This document shows, in pieces, positions 8,419 through 17,335 of a DNA stretch of 29,950 bases. This stretch comes from Basidiobolus meristosporus CBS 931.73 (taxonomy: Eukaryota > Basidiobolomycota > Basidiobolomycetes > Basidiobolales > Basidiobolaceae), in contig MCFE01000858.1 of the NCBI GenBank assembly GCA_002104905.1, positions 1 through 29,950 on the forward strand, written 5' to 3'. The position numbers were made by a program, and so were the translations under genes. Positions within the stretch are counted from its first letter, which is position 1. Every line of letters starts with the position of its first letter. The notes under the pieces are model-generated. The model ran no database searches. It was not told where the DNA came from and saw only the letters and a list, made by a program, of their open reading frames with translations.

Positions 8419-9573
8419 TCATATCTTGGCCGACTTCTCCGGGGCATTATCTGATACCATGACGACGGCTTCTCCACCAAGTTTCTTCGCACGGATCTTG
8501 TTCCTTAGTGCCTCCATAACCTCCGCATGGGATAGTGAGCGACCACGTTTCTTTGCGGTGCTCTCCTGATAGATAGGCTCTTGACCGTTGTCTGAGCTAC
8601 TGTCGAGTTGCGAACAGCCTCGCTTTTTCGGTGGAGAAGGAAACTGTCTTGGGGTGCGCAGTGGCTGCGAGCTGGCGCGATTAGCCAGCGTGCTGTTGAT
8701 TGACAACCTGGTTTTCAGAGGGGCGGCGGTTTGGGCCACTGTCTTCTGGAGATGCGGATCTGCTCTGCCCCCAAATACACCGAGGTGAGATGTACCCACC
8801 GACGTAGAAAACTTTGAATGCGCTATGGATCCTGAGATAGGCCCTGGTAGGGTTCCGTAAGCATCCATCACATCCCTACATACGCAACACCAGTCAGTAA
8901 GGCTAATAAGTACAAGCGCTTCAGCCAAAACATCTCACCTTGAAGGATATGAGCCATCAGCTGTTTGATAGATAAGAATAGGTAAGCAAATAATCCAAGA
9001 GGGCAAAAGGCAGTCAGCACATGTACCGATTGTCGTTGCATAGCCAGCGCCTATTCTTCGTTGCTCCCTTAGAATCTCCAGGTCAAGCAACTTCGATTCG
9101 AGGGTGAGTTTCTCAGCAATACGTCGCTCGACCTCATACGCTCTCTGTTTACAATCAGGAAATTAGTTAAATCAAACATCGACTGAAGACACGACTGGGT
9201 GGCATACATTATCTTCCGCGACTTTTGCATCAAGAACCAGTTGTAACAAATCAGGCTTATCGGCGTACACTTGAGTTATCTCCTGCAGGGAACAATGTGC
9301 GAGGGCAAGGCCACCATCAGCTTGAGCCTTTATGCTTCGCACACTTGTCCGCGAATGCCCTTGTAGCAGATGTGTCTGCACCTCTTGTATCTGATGCTGT
9401 TGAATATGCTGGAACTGCTCTTGCTGTAACTGTAGCTGTAGCTGCAGCTGCTGGTGCAGATTAAGGTGAATCTGACCCTGGGGAAGGTAATATTGCTCGA
9501 CAGCTGTCGAGACAGGCGCGGTGACAGAATAGTTGCTCATGTCTGTTGCAGTAATCGCTGCAAACTTTATCAT
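8419..9573 (-). CDS. Gln-rich, basic protein of unknown function (four exons)
   Basis: The exons 9208-9573, 9027-9144, 8939-8960 and 8875-8419 join in frame to 320 residues. The introns are 63, 66 and 63 bp, all GT-AG; intron 1 has TTTAACTAAT as branch site. Exon 3 is only 22 bp. An ATG at 9540 (MSNYSV) is an alternative start. Residues about 30-60 are rich in Gln and Leu (LQLQLQLQQEQFQ); exon 2 is a charged helix likely to form a coiled coil (YEVERRIAEKL to EILREQRR). The C-terminal third is basic with nuclear-signal-like PPKKRG and AKKRGRS, then a helix SHAEVMEALRNKIRAKKLG. I do not recognise the family; a nuclear, DNA- or chromatin-associated role is inference from composition. Confidence 0.75.
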
Positions 9574-10097
9574 ACAACCTTAATGCAAAGTAACCAACCA
9601 CAAACAAAGAAGGAGACTGAGCACTGTGATAAAAATAAAGGATCCAAGGCGGGTGGAAGAGGACTATTTATATTTGAAACCGACGATTATTTCGGATTAG
9701 CTCAGGAGACCGATGCATAATGCACGAATTTATCCCTATACAATACCCGCAAATTCACTGTTTCAAGGCGCGGTTCGCATTCCTCGAAAAGACATCAAAA
9801 AGGATTTCCATCGATTGGATGCTATATTTATTGGAATTGGTCTCAACGCCGGTGTCTTTAGTGATTCAGATGCTTCTATTCGAATGGATGTGCAGAGATC
9901 CGACCGGATGATTGGTGGGTATTAATAGATAGCGTGAGATCCGTGGAGCATGACTTGAGAAGATCACTCTCGACTGGGGAAGTGCAAATCGAATGCACAA
10001 TACGTCATAGTCCCCCGAGTGGGAAACCTATTATTGATATTCACCCCATAGTCGTTCAGATATAACTGGAGGGTGTTTGTCACATAATGCCACCTAC
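9574..10097. promoter_or_regulatory. Divergent promoter region
   Basis: 524 bp between the ATG of the minus-strand Gln-rich gene and the ATG of the plus-strand paraoxonase-like gene. A plus-strand TATAAC at 10061-10066 lies 37 bp before ATG 10098. No gene of its own. Confidence 0.45.
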
Positions 10098-11249
10098 ATG
10101 TTTTCACGGCCGACATTCCTCTTCATCTTGGTAGTGTCACTACTCTTCCCCTATGTACGACTACTGTTGACCAGGTTCGGGGTGTTTCGCGAGGTTCAGG
10201 ATTACGGTATGGATGGATGTAAGAAACTCGACCAGTTGAGATTCTGTGAAAGTCTGCACATCGAGCGGGACAACGGCCTGGTCTTTTTCAGTTGCGAGGT
10301 AGAACGCATGCGTTGGAATCCGGTCATGGGGCTGCTGGACGAGAGCGTAGATAATCAAAGCGGCAAAATTTGGGTGTACGATATGGTTGGTCTGGACGGT
10401 CAGCCCTACCCTTTGAAACTTGTGAACTTTGTAGGGCAGTTCCATCCTCTGGGCATGACAGTGGTGAAGCACCCACATGAGGTGGATACACTCCTTCTGT
10501 ACGTAGTCAATCTCCGCACTGCGGCTCGGGTGATCGAGATTTTCAAGGTGGGTACCCGGAAGCCACAATCCATGGAGCATATACGCTCAATCCAGCACGA
10601 ACTGATCAACAGCCCCAACGACATACATGTGGATCTCACTAGGGCGCCCAGCCCCGATGGGCTCTACTCATTCTACGTATCAAATGACCATGGCTACGAG
10701 AACCCCTTCATGCATAACTTGGAGACGAAACTTGGCCTTCCATTCGGCAGCGTAGCATACTACAATACTGCGTTACAGCAGCCACAAATAGTGGCCAAGA
10801 GTATCGCATTTCCAAACGGTATTACCTTGGGCAACAGCCACCGGATACTTTTCGTCGCGTCAACTTTCGGCAACGCAATCTTTGGCTACCACGTCGAGAG
10901 TAGCGAGAGCGAGCCGTTCCCTCAGCTCCGCTTCAATTCTACCCTAACCATTCCCGTGGATATGAGCGTGGATAATCTGGATCTGGAGCCAACCACTGGC
11001 GAGCTATATGCTGCGGGGCATCCCAAGGCCTTGAAGTTCCTGCAGCACGTCCGGGATCGAGTAAATAACCGATCACCAAGCAAAGTGGTCCGAATCATCG
11101 ATCCGGAAAACGAAGCACGGGTGGAGCCGGTGTTCAGCGACAGTGGAGCCAATTTCGGAACCAGCTCAGGCGCAGCTGTGGACCACACGAGGAACATCAT
11201 GTTCGTCGCGGGCTTGTATGAGGACAGCGTACTCATGTGTAGCACATAA
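10098..11249 (+). CDS. Paraoxonase/arylesterase-like calcium-dependent lactonase
   Basis: 383 residues, single exon. ATG 10098 (MFSRPT) is the first in-frame ATG. Residues about 5-25 form a hydrophobic signal-anchor, so the enzyme probably faces the secretory lumen or cell surface. The rest is a six-bladed propeller of the PON family. Metal-ligand regions of PON1 have counterparts: CES near residue 50, FHPLGMTVV, NSPNDIHVD, YVSNDHGYEN, FPNGITLG and DNLDLEPTTGELYAAGHPK. A Cys near residue 50 and one four residues from the end (VLMCST) match the family disulfide that ties the ends together. The likely reaction is hydrolysis of lactones or aryl esters; the substrate is unknown. It converges on TMA7, with 80 bp between stop codons. 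Confidence 0.87.
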   Translation: MFSRPTFLFILVVSLLFPYVRLLLTRFGVFREVQDYGMDGCKKLDQLRFCESLHIERDNGLVFFSCEVERMRWNPVMGLLDESVDNQSGKIWVYDMVGLDGQPYPLKLVNFVGQFHPLGMTVVKHPHEVDTLLLYVVNLRTAARVIEIFKVGTRKPQSMEHIRSIQHELINSPNDIHVDLTRAPSPDGLYSFYVSNDHGYENPFMHNLETKLGLPFGSVAYYNTALQQPQIVAKSIAFPNGITLGNSHRILFVASTFGNAIFGYHVESSESEPFPQLRFNSTLTIPVDMSVDNLDLEPTTGELYAAGHPKALKFLQHVRDRVNNRSPSKVVRIIDPENEARVEPVFSDSGANFGTSSGAAVDHTRNIMFVAGLYEDSVLMCST

Positions 11250-11261
11250 ATCAAGGAATAC

Positions 11262-11295
11262 AATAAATAAGTGTGCGGATATAAACGAGTTTATT
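11262..11295. terminator. Facing polyadenylation signals of two convergent genes
   Basis: Plus-strand AATAAA at 11262-11267 serves the paraoxonase-like gene (13 bases past its stop). Minus-strand AATAAA (TTTATT at 11290-11295) serves TMA7 (35 bases past its stop). Cleavage downstream of each would make the two 3' UTRs overlap. Confidence 0.6.
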
Positions 11296-11329
11296 TCTGG
11301 GGTTTTAGCAGGGAAAGTACGCAGTGGAC

Positions 11330-11710
11330 TTATTTCTTGCCAGACTTCTTGATACCGCCACCAACTACATGGGCGAAAGGGGTTGAATAGATGAATGGAG
11401 GGGTACCAGGGGACGGGACACTTACGTAGTGGGCCTCCGCCCTTAGCCTTGGCCTGAAGTTCCTTCAACTTCTTTTGCTCCTCCTTTTGCTTTTGCTTGA
11501 AGGCAAGATCGTCCTGCAATTCAAAGAAGAACCGGGTTAATCATAGGCCAGCAGGGAAACCCCAGTTTCCATATCACGTACTTCATCCATATCTTGTTGC
11601 TTCTTCTTGGGAGCCTTAAGAGGCTTAAGTTTTCCACCTGTGAGCGAATCCGGTTAACAACGCTCCCTGGGGCCACGAAGGGTGCTCCACTTACCTTGTC
11701 TTCCCGACAT
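11330..11710 (-). CDS. TMA7: Translation machinery-associated protein 7
   Basis: The exons 11695-11710 (16 bp), 11582-11637, 11426-11513 and 11330-11364 splice to exactly 64 residues, the length of yeast TMA7. The protein begins MSGRQGGKLKPLKAPKKKQ, continues with DDLAFKQKQKEEQKK, then AKGGGPL, and ends GIKKSGKK, all family hallmarks. It is a small, highly basic, helical protein associated with ribosomes; its exact role is not well established. The three introns are 57, 68 and 61 bp. The first exon encodes only five residues and one base of the sixth codon, so the gene is easily missed or misread through its third intron. Confidence 0.95.
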
Positions 11711-12144
11711 ACTTGAAACTGGTGATAGCCGGCAACGGGCTAACGATTATTTAAATCATCAATATCCGATCGCACTTCCTGAAAACCGAAAAAAAAAATG
11801 GGCACAAATTTCGCGGCGAGTGTTTACCGGTGGTCCCGTGCCACTTTTCCGATGAATATGCCAGCTCGGACATCGCTCCCTCTATTCAATTCACTTCACT
11901 CCAGAGTAGACGATCCGGATTAACCATTTATTTTATATCCCTGTGCAGCTGATGGGGCTGAGGGCGATTCCAGCGAGGGTGCATGAATAAGGTACACGCC
12001 GATATCAAGGTTACAAGGGGGCATATTAGAGGGAATACTTTTGGTGTGGTTGGAGGGTGAGGAGGTCAGAGGTGGTGACATGTATTCTAGAGTCGCGAGG
12101 AGATGGTGTGAGAGGGTGACTGGCCAGGGCGCCCGCCTAAAAGG
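11711..12144. other. TMA7 promoter and CDK9 3' flank
   Basis: No gene. A minus-strand AATAAA (TTTATT at 11927-11932) is the likely polyadenylation signal of CDK9, about 213 bases past its stop codon. Confidence 0.4.
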
Positions 12145-14066
12145 CTATTTTTTCGCATCCTCGTAGCGTGCAGTCGGTTTCGGTGGAAGTGGGTGGGGCT
12201 TGTAGTTATTGCTGTGATTGTGACTCTTGGAATACCCGTTTCTATCTCGGCGATCCTGGTATGAGGAGCTGCCGTTTCTTTTGTTGTCGTAGGGTTGTCG
12301 GAAAGAACCGTAGGGGTCGTTGCGATTGCCCTGATGGTTGCCGCCTTCCCGCGGCTTCTCCTCCTGCTTTTGTCGTCTTCTATTGAATTCGTGACTGGCC
12401 TCATACACGGGCAAGCTTTGAAGTAATACATGATCAGCCATGATGGGGCGGTACAGCCAACGGACATTTACTTACTCGCTAGGATTGGCTGGCAGAGGCT
12501 CGTACCAGAAATAATCATGGTCTAGGGCCTCTCTGGCGGTCAGCCTCTTCTTCGGGTCGAGAACCAATATCTTGTTCAGCAAATCCACAGCATGGGTACC
12601 GTACCTAGCATACAAAACATAAAGCGAAGAAGCGTCAGAAAGCGCACGTGCTACGGCACCGAAGGTCTAACGCTCACCGCTCGAACTCGTCCTTCAACTT
12701 GCGGGCATAGAACTTGAAGGATTTGATGCTCTCGCACCCTCCAAGTTCTCTCCAACCAGGCATCGAATCCTCCGATGGCGAGCCGCAGAGTCGGAATATC
12801 CGGTCCAATTGGTCAATGTCTGAGCTGCCAGGCAGAATTGGCTTCCCTTTCAATATCTCCCCAAACACACATCTACATGGCGAAAACAGGTAAACAGGGG
12901 GTTGTCTGCTGTGATAATCACTTTCACATATTACCCCACACCCCACATATCGATGGCTGTCGTGTACTTCTTCTCGCCCATCAGCAGCTCAGGTGGGCGA
13001 TACCACCTAGTGACAACGCAGTTCGTATACTCTTTCTGAAGCTCTACGTCGTACGGGCGGGCCAAGCCAAAATCCGCAATCTTGAGCACACCTTGGTTGT
13101 TGATCAACAGGTTGGCCGCTAGAAATACGTTAGTTCGGCCATTGGTTTCGGGGACAAGCTTGGATCCAGAGGGTCCATTTACCTTTCATGTCTCGATGAA
13201 GGATCTTGTTCTGTGGGGGTTGGAGAATTACGGTCAGTCGATGAAAACACTACCCTTTCGACAACAACAAATGCATACATTGTGTAGATACATCATCCCC
13301 TCTAGCAACTGACGCATGTAAAGTTTGATTTGCGGCACTGTGAAGGAGACATTTGGATTCTCTAATAAACCGGCCAAGTCGTGGTCCATGTAGGGAAACA
13401 CCATGTAGATGGCGCCACGCTGTCTGTGGAGACGGTTGCCTGGTGCGAAGAATAGCTCGAGTTGAATACCGGAAAGGTAAAGGCGAAGCCAAGATAACAA
13501 TACCCCTTAGTATCGCCATATCCGTAAGGTTGATGACATTGATGTGGTTCAGTGACTTTAGGATTTTGATCTCACGTAATGCCGTGATGGGGACCTGAGT
13601 ACGTGAACACGTAATGAGCAGATGGTCAGTCACGACGAAAATCAAGAGCGGATGCTGGGCGCGATGTTACTAACCCCCTCCTTCTCGTTGTGCATGAGGA
13701 TCCGCTTCAAGGCTACCACCTCACCGGTCACCTTGTGGCGTGCTTTGTGGACTTCCCTTGAATGGTAACGAGCACGTTGAATAAAGGCAACAAAAAACCG
13801 TGGACCCCAAGGATGACTCACCCAAAAGTGCCCTCGCCTAATTTCTTCTCTATCTCGTAATCCTCGTAGCGTGAGCAGCCGGTGAATTTCTTGGAATCTC
13901 TCTGCTTGTATAGCGGGGAGGCGGTGCTTGGGCTACTGGCTATGTACGGGGAAACCGGAACGGTTTGCGAAGTCCCGTTGGATGCGTTGGAAGGGCTGGT
14001 TCCATAGCTTGGTGGATGCTTGTGCTCGTGTTGGTCCTCGATTGAATCATCACCAGATCTCTTCAT
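12145..14066 (-). CDS. CDK9: Cyclin-dependent kinase 9 (P-TEFb kinase)
   Basis: Nine exons: 13822-14066, 13675-13756, 13504-13594, 13279-13439, 13183-13210 (28 bp), 12935-13118, 12678-12872, 12476-12604 and 12145-12415. They join in frame to 461 residues. The C-helix reads PITALRE, the name motif of CDK9. Also seen are the glycine loop GEGTFG, catalytic [18 protein letters not shown], and the T-loop [15 protein letters not shown] with its activating Thr. The Asn-, Arg- and Gln-rich tail starts after [14 protein letters not shown]. With its cyclin the kinase phosphorylates the RNA polymerase II tail and elongation factors in the nucleus (Bur1/Cdk9 function in fungi). The start chosen is MKRSGDD. 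The N-terminal 60 residues are Ser/Pro-rich and disordered. Confidence 0.95.
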
Positions 14067-14613
14067 TGTTCCACGAGCCCTACAAGTAACACTTTCTGGA
14101 GAGGAGGTTTGGAAAAAACAATCGACAATGTGGTGAGCAGCCAAAAAAGAAGGTCACACAGCTAGTAGAAAAGCAAAGGGGACTTTCGACAGCGTTTTAG
14201 GAGGAATTTTTTCCAGGGTTTTTTTTGTTCTTTAGTTTAGATGCAACATTCAGTGGTCAGTGAGTAGGTTAAGCCCACATCGAAGATTAATCACTTTGAT
14301 TGAAACTAGCTTTAAATATGAATCAATCATTGTCATCCAACATGGACATTTAAAGGTTGTGGTAACTCATTGTCAGACCCGGTTGGTCATTCGTTATCGA
14401 GATCAGGGTAGCACCGACTCCGGTTTCATTGGACCGTGATCGAATGGGTGTTCAGGATTCCCAGCGGATTTAATCATCGGATAAACCAGCTTGTGAAAAA
14501 ATTCCACTTAAGACGGCCATGGTGGTGGCATATGGTGTCTTCTTGGCCTTTGTGTGCTTCTGGTTCATTCCGGCTCCGCCACCCTTTTTATCTCAAGCGT
14601 GAAATATCGCAGG
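14067..14613. promoter_or_regulatory. Divergent promoter of CDK9 and the mitochondrial carrier
   Basis: 547 bp between two start codons that point apart. An ATTGG (inverted CCAAT) occurs at about 14427. T- and A-rich tracts follow the CDK9 side. No gene seen. Confidence 0.4.
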
Positions 14614-15851
14614 ATGGAGTACGCTCCCAATTCCAACACAGAGAGTGATGGCGGGCGGTTCGATTTGTCAAGCCAGAGTGGATTCCAATTATTTGAAAGG
14701 GGCTCTACGGTCGCCAACTTACTCTTCGGCTCGGTTCGTTGTCCAGGGCGGTTTGTTGCTCGCCATTCAATTGTCCTAAAATGTCCGTTGTGGTATTCTA
14801 GGTTGCTGGAGTGTTGGGCAAGCTTATTGAGTATCCACTTGACACGGTTAAAGTCAGACTTCAGTCACAGTCAGTAAGTAACAAAATGTTCGAGGGTCCT
14901 TTAGACTGCCTGAGAAAGACTGTCCAACGAGAAGGATTTTACGGGCTCTATCGGGTAAGTCTAGCTTTGCAAAGGCCACTTGCCAAAGTAAATCGTAACC
15001 CCGGTATGGTTCCTGCTAGGGTCTTTCCTCGCCTCTGGTCGGCGCCATGCTGGAAAATTCTGCCTTGTTTGTGGGCTACGCTCAAGGACAGAAGCTAATC
15101 CGGAAGTTTGTACGTGGGGAGCACGAGTCAGAGGATAAAGAGCTGCTGCCGGAACTGACTCTACCGGAGCTATGTTTGGCTGGAGGGTTCTCCGGGATCG
15201 CTGCCGCCTTCCTTTTGACCCCGATTGAGCTCGTCAAATGCAAATTGCAGGTTCAGGAAGCTCGTATCTACGAAAGTGCCATCTCCAATGGAAATCCTAC
15301 CCCACGCTTTAGCGGCCCACTCTCGGTCATCTCTCACACATTCAAGCACGAGGGATTGGCCGGATTCTATCGTGGAAACCTGCCGACGCTCTTTCGGGAG
15401 ATTGGCGGTGGTGCCGCCTGGTTTGGAGTATACGAAGCTACCTGCCAGTGGTTTATCGCCCGACAACAGAAGCATGAGAAGCTCAGTGAACCGCTTACCA
15501 AGAGCTCCCTTGGCGCAGTTCAGCTGATGCTAGCGGGAGCACTGGCTGGAATGTCATACAACTTCATCCTGTTTCCAGCTGATGTTATCAAATCCCAGAT
15601 GCAGACAGAAGTGCATGGGAGCAGCCAAATCAAGCGTACCATCGTGCAAATATCGAAAGAACTATATGCAGCGGAAGGTATCCGAGGATTCTACCGTGGC
15701 TGTGGTATCACCGTAGCCAAAAGCGCACCAACAAGTGCCATCATCTTTCTCACACATGTAAGTAGAATGACGACCGGACAACATCATGAAGCCTCTTATA
15801 CTGACTTTTCATCTGCTTTCGTAGGAAACACTCACTCGGTATTTCACATGA
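14614..15851 (+). CDS. ORT1: Mitochondrial carrier, ornithine/basic amino acid type
   Basis: The exons 14614-14733, 14802-14954, 15020-15757 and 15825-15851 (27 bp) give 345 residues. It has three carrier repeats, each with the signature P-x-D/E-x-x-[23 protein letters not shown] and [24 protein letters not shown] and GFYRGC follow the odd-numbered helices. It would sit in the inner mitochondrial membrane. [10 protein letters not shown] in repeat 2 and the [15 protein letters not shown] opening resemble fungal ORT1/ARG-13 ornithine carriers, which export ornithine for arginine synthesis; the substrate call is by resemblance. The N-terminal extension of about 40 residues is longer than usual. 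Polyadenylation signal AATAAA at 15934-15939. Intron 1 begins GTTCGT, a weaker donor than the others. Confidence 0.88.
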
Positions 15852-16179
15852 ATCTGATAGACGCTTATATCCAGTCACTACGTAGATTTAATTGCACATA
15901 AGTTATTCGATTGTGGTCCCGAAACATCGCACTAATAAAACCGCAAAGCTGGGCTCATTGAATCCAAGTCCTAGAAACCCCAGGGATTACTTTGAACTGA
16001 GCTGGAGCATTGGACACGTGCCGGTTTACGTGGGCAAGCGAAGAGTGCACCTTCATCCGCCTGTACACTGCTTGTCATTCTAATAAATGCATGCCCATGT
16101 TCAAGAGTAGGAGAAAGATTACGGACACATTGGCGCTCCTCAAGCACCGTAACAGGGCGGCGGGTGCTGGTGCGGGGGG
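15852..16179. other. Carrier 3' flank
   Basis: Carries the carrier polyadenylation signal at 15934-15939. A minus-strand frame of about 86 codons with four cysteines (15971-16234) overlaps the pseudogene end; I do not call it a gene. Confidence 0.35.
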
Positions 16180-17019
16180 CTAGGGGCGTAGGTATTGTGC
16201 AAGAGCCAACACCAGAAACAGGTCGAGGCTGCATAAGGTTAGCAGGATTAGGTCAGAAGTGGCCGTGGACTGGGCAGTGCCAAGTAAGTAGATATGGCGG
16301 GAATATTTGTTTCCATCAAGAGGAGTGTACACTTGGTGCCAACCGGATGCATATGGCATAGATATTCCAAGGAATAGCAGCAGCTTCATGAAGATGCAGC
16401 GAGATTCTTCCGGTATATATTCACTACGCAATATCCCGGCCATGGGACAATACATGCCGCTACAAGCTCGATGAGGTCGAAGCAAAAGAAGTTCCAGTTC
16501 GGCGTCTAAAGCGCGAAGTGGCGTTCAGCTGGAGTCCGGTAAACACCAGCCAAGCAACGCAATAGCAAGATCGTTTTGGTGCTTAGCGGCGTGGAGCCGG
16601 AGATGAAAAACGTGATTTTCCCGACAGGTTTGGGATCATCATCGATGCATGGAGAAAAGTATTCCGTAGGATAGCTCACTACTTTGCGGGGGATTCAGTT
16701 GAATACGTTCTCTAGCAACATTGAAGTCTTCGTCAGGCTTACCGTCTGCTGACTGCAGGACGGGCCCCCCACAGGAGTTACGCTGAACATAGCACCTTCC
16801 AATCACGAGGGAAATCTTTCGACCGGCAATTGAGGTCGGTATGTCTTTACAATGTTCACTGAACCCACGAACAGTGCGACGAAGTTCAGAAAGGTAGTCA
16901 TACCCGCTTTCTTCACCGCAAGTATAAGTGCCCAGTCAGCAGCTACGAACTATTGCTTACTAATTGTCTGCCAACGAACCCAGCAACGGGCCAACTAAAG
17001 CACTTGCGAAGTATCCCGC
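16180..17019 (-). pseudogene. Scrambled pseudogene of an MFSD5-like MFS transporter
   Basis: Several minus-strand fragments match the molybdate-anion transporter/MFSD5 branch of the major facilitator superfamily. They are AGYFASALVGPLLGSLADN at 16963-17019 (helix 2 and MFS motif A), QLNPPQSSELSYGILFS near 16651-16700, ACSGMYCPMAGILRSEYIPEESR near 16399-16467, IPWNIYAICIRLA just after in another frame, and the last helix LILLTLCSLDLFLVLALAQYL to 16180. They are split by frameshifts, stops (TGA TGA after YGILFSMHR) and a large internal deletion. A possible N-terminal helix (MTTFLNFVALFVGS, 16803-16901) lies downstream of motif A, that is, out of order. The family call rests on recognition without alignment. 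Confidence 0.6.
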
Positions 17020-17335
17020 AGGATAGAGATGCTAAACATACCGAGGCAAAGGCTCTCTTGCAAGACGAGCAGAGCCGCCGGCACCGTAGGCCGGGTTGAA
17101 GTTTTCCTAAATACCATCGAATGCAAGCAAGGAGTCTCGCATGGAAACAACAAAAACCCAAACCCACACACTTGGCATCGCCACTTGGTAGCGAAATTCT
17201 CAGGTCCGAATTCGATGGCCCCCTCAAACAGCAATCGCCTTCCAAATGACAAAATAAATAGAGTTTATTGATCATTAGACTGGGTGGCCGGGTGAAACCC
17301 CGATCGAGATGGCAGGTGGGTTGTTGATGGATGAT
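17020..17335. other. 3' flank of phenylalanyl-tRNA synthetase beta
   Basis: Minus-strand AATAAA (TTTATT at 17264-17269) about 67 bases past the FRS1 stop. More transporter-pseudogene debris may lie here, but I could not match it. Confidence 0.4.

Noticed and set aside
11166-11519. 117-codon minus-strand frame covering TMA7 exon 3
   Set aside because: It reads through the TMA7 intron and into the paraoxonase-like gene; splicing gives the correct 64-residue protein.
14872-14880. GTAAGT within carrier exon 2 as a splice donor
   Set aside because: The unspliced frame gives a normal carrier sequence ([18 protein letters not shown]) and no acceptor nearby keeps the repeat intact.
16180-16396. Signal-peptide-like start MKLLLFLGISMPYASG with a TATA-like sequence upstream, suggesting a secreted protein
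   Set aside because: The surrounding frame matches the C-terminal helices of an MFS transporter; the apparent signal peptide is a frame-shifted transmembrane segment.
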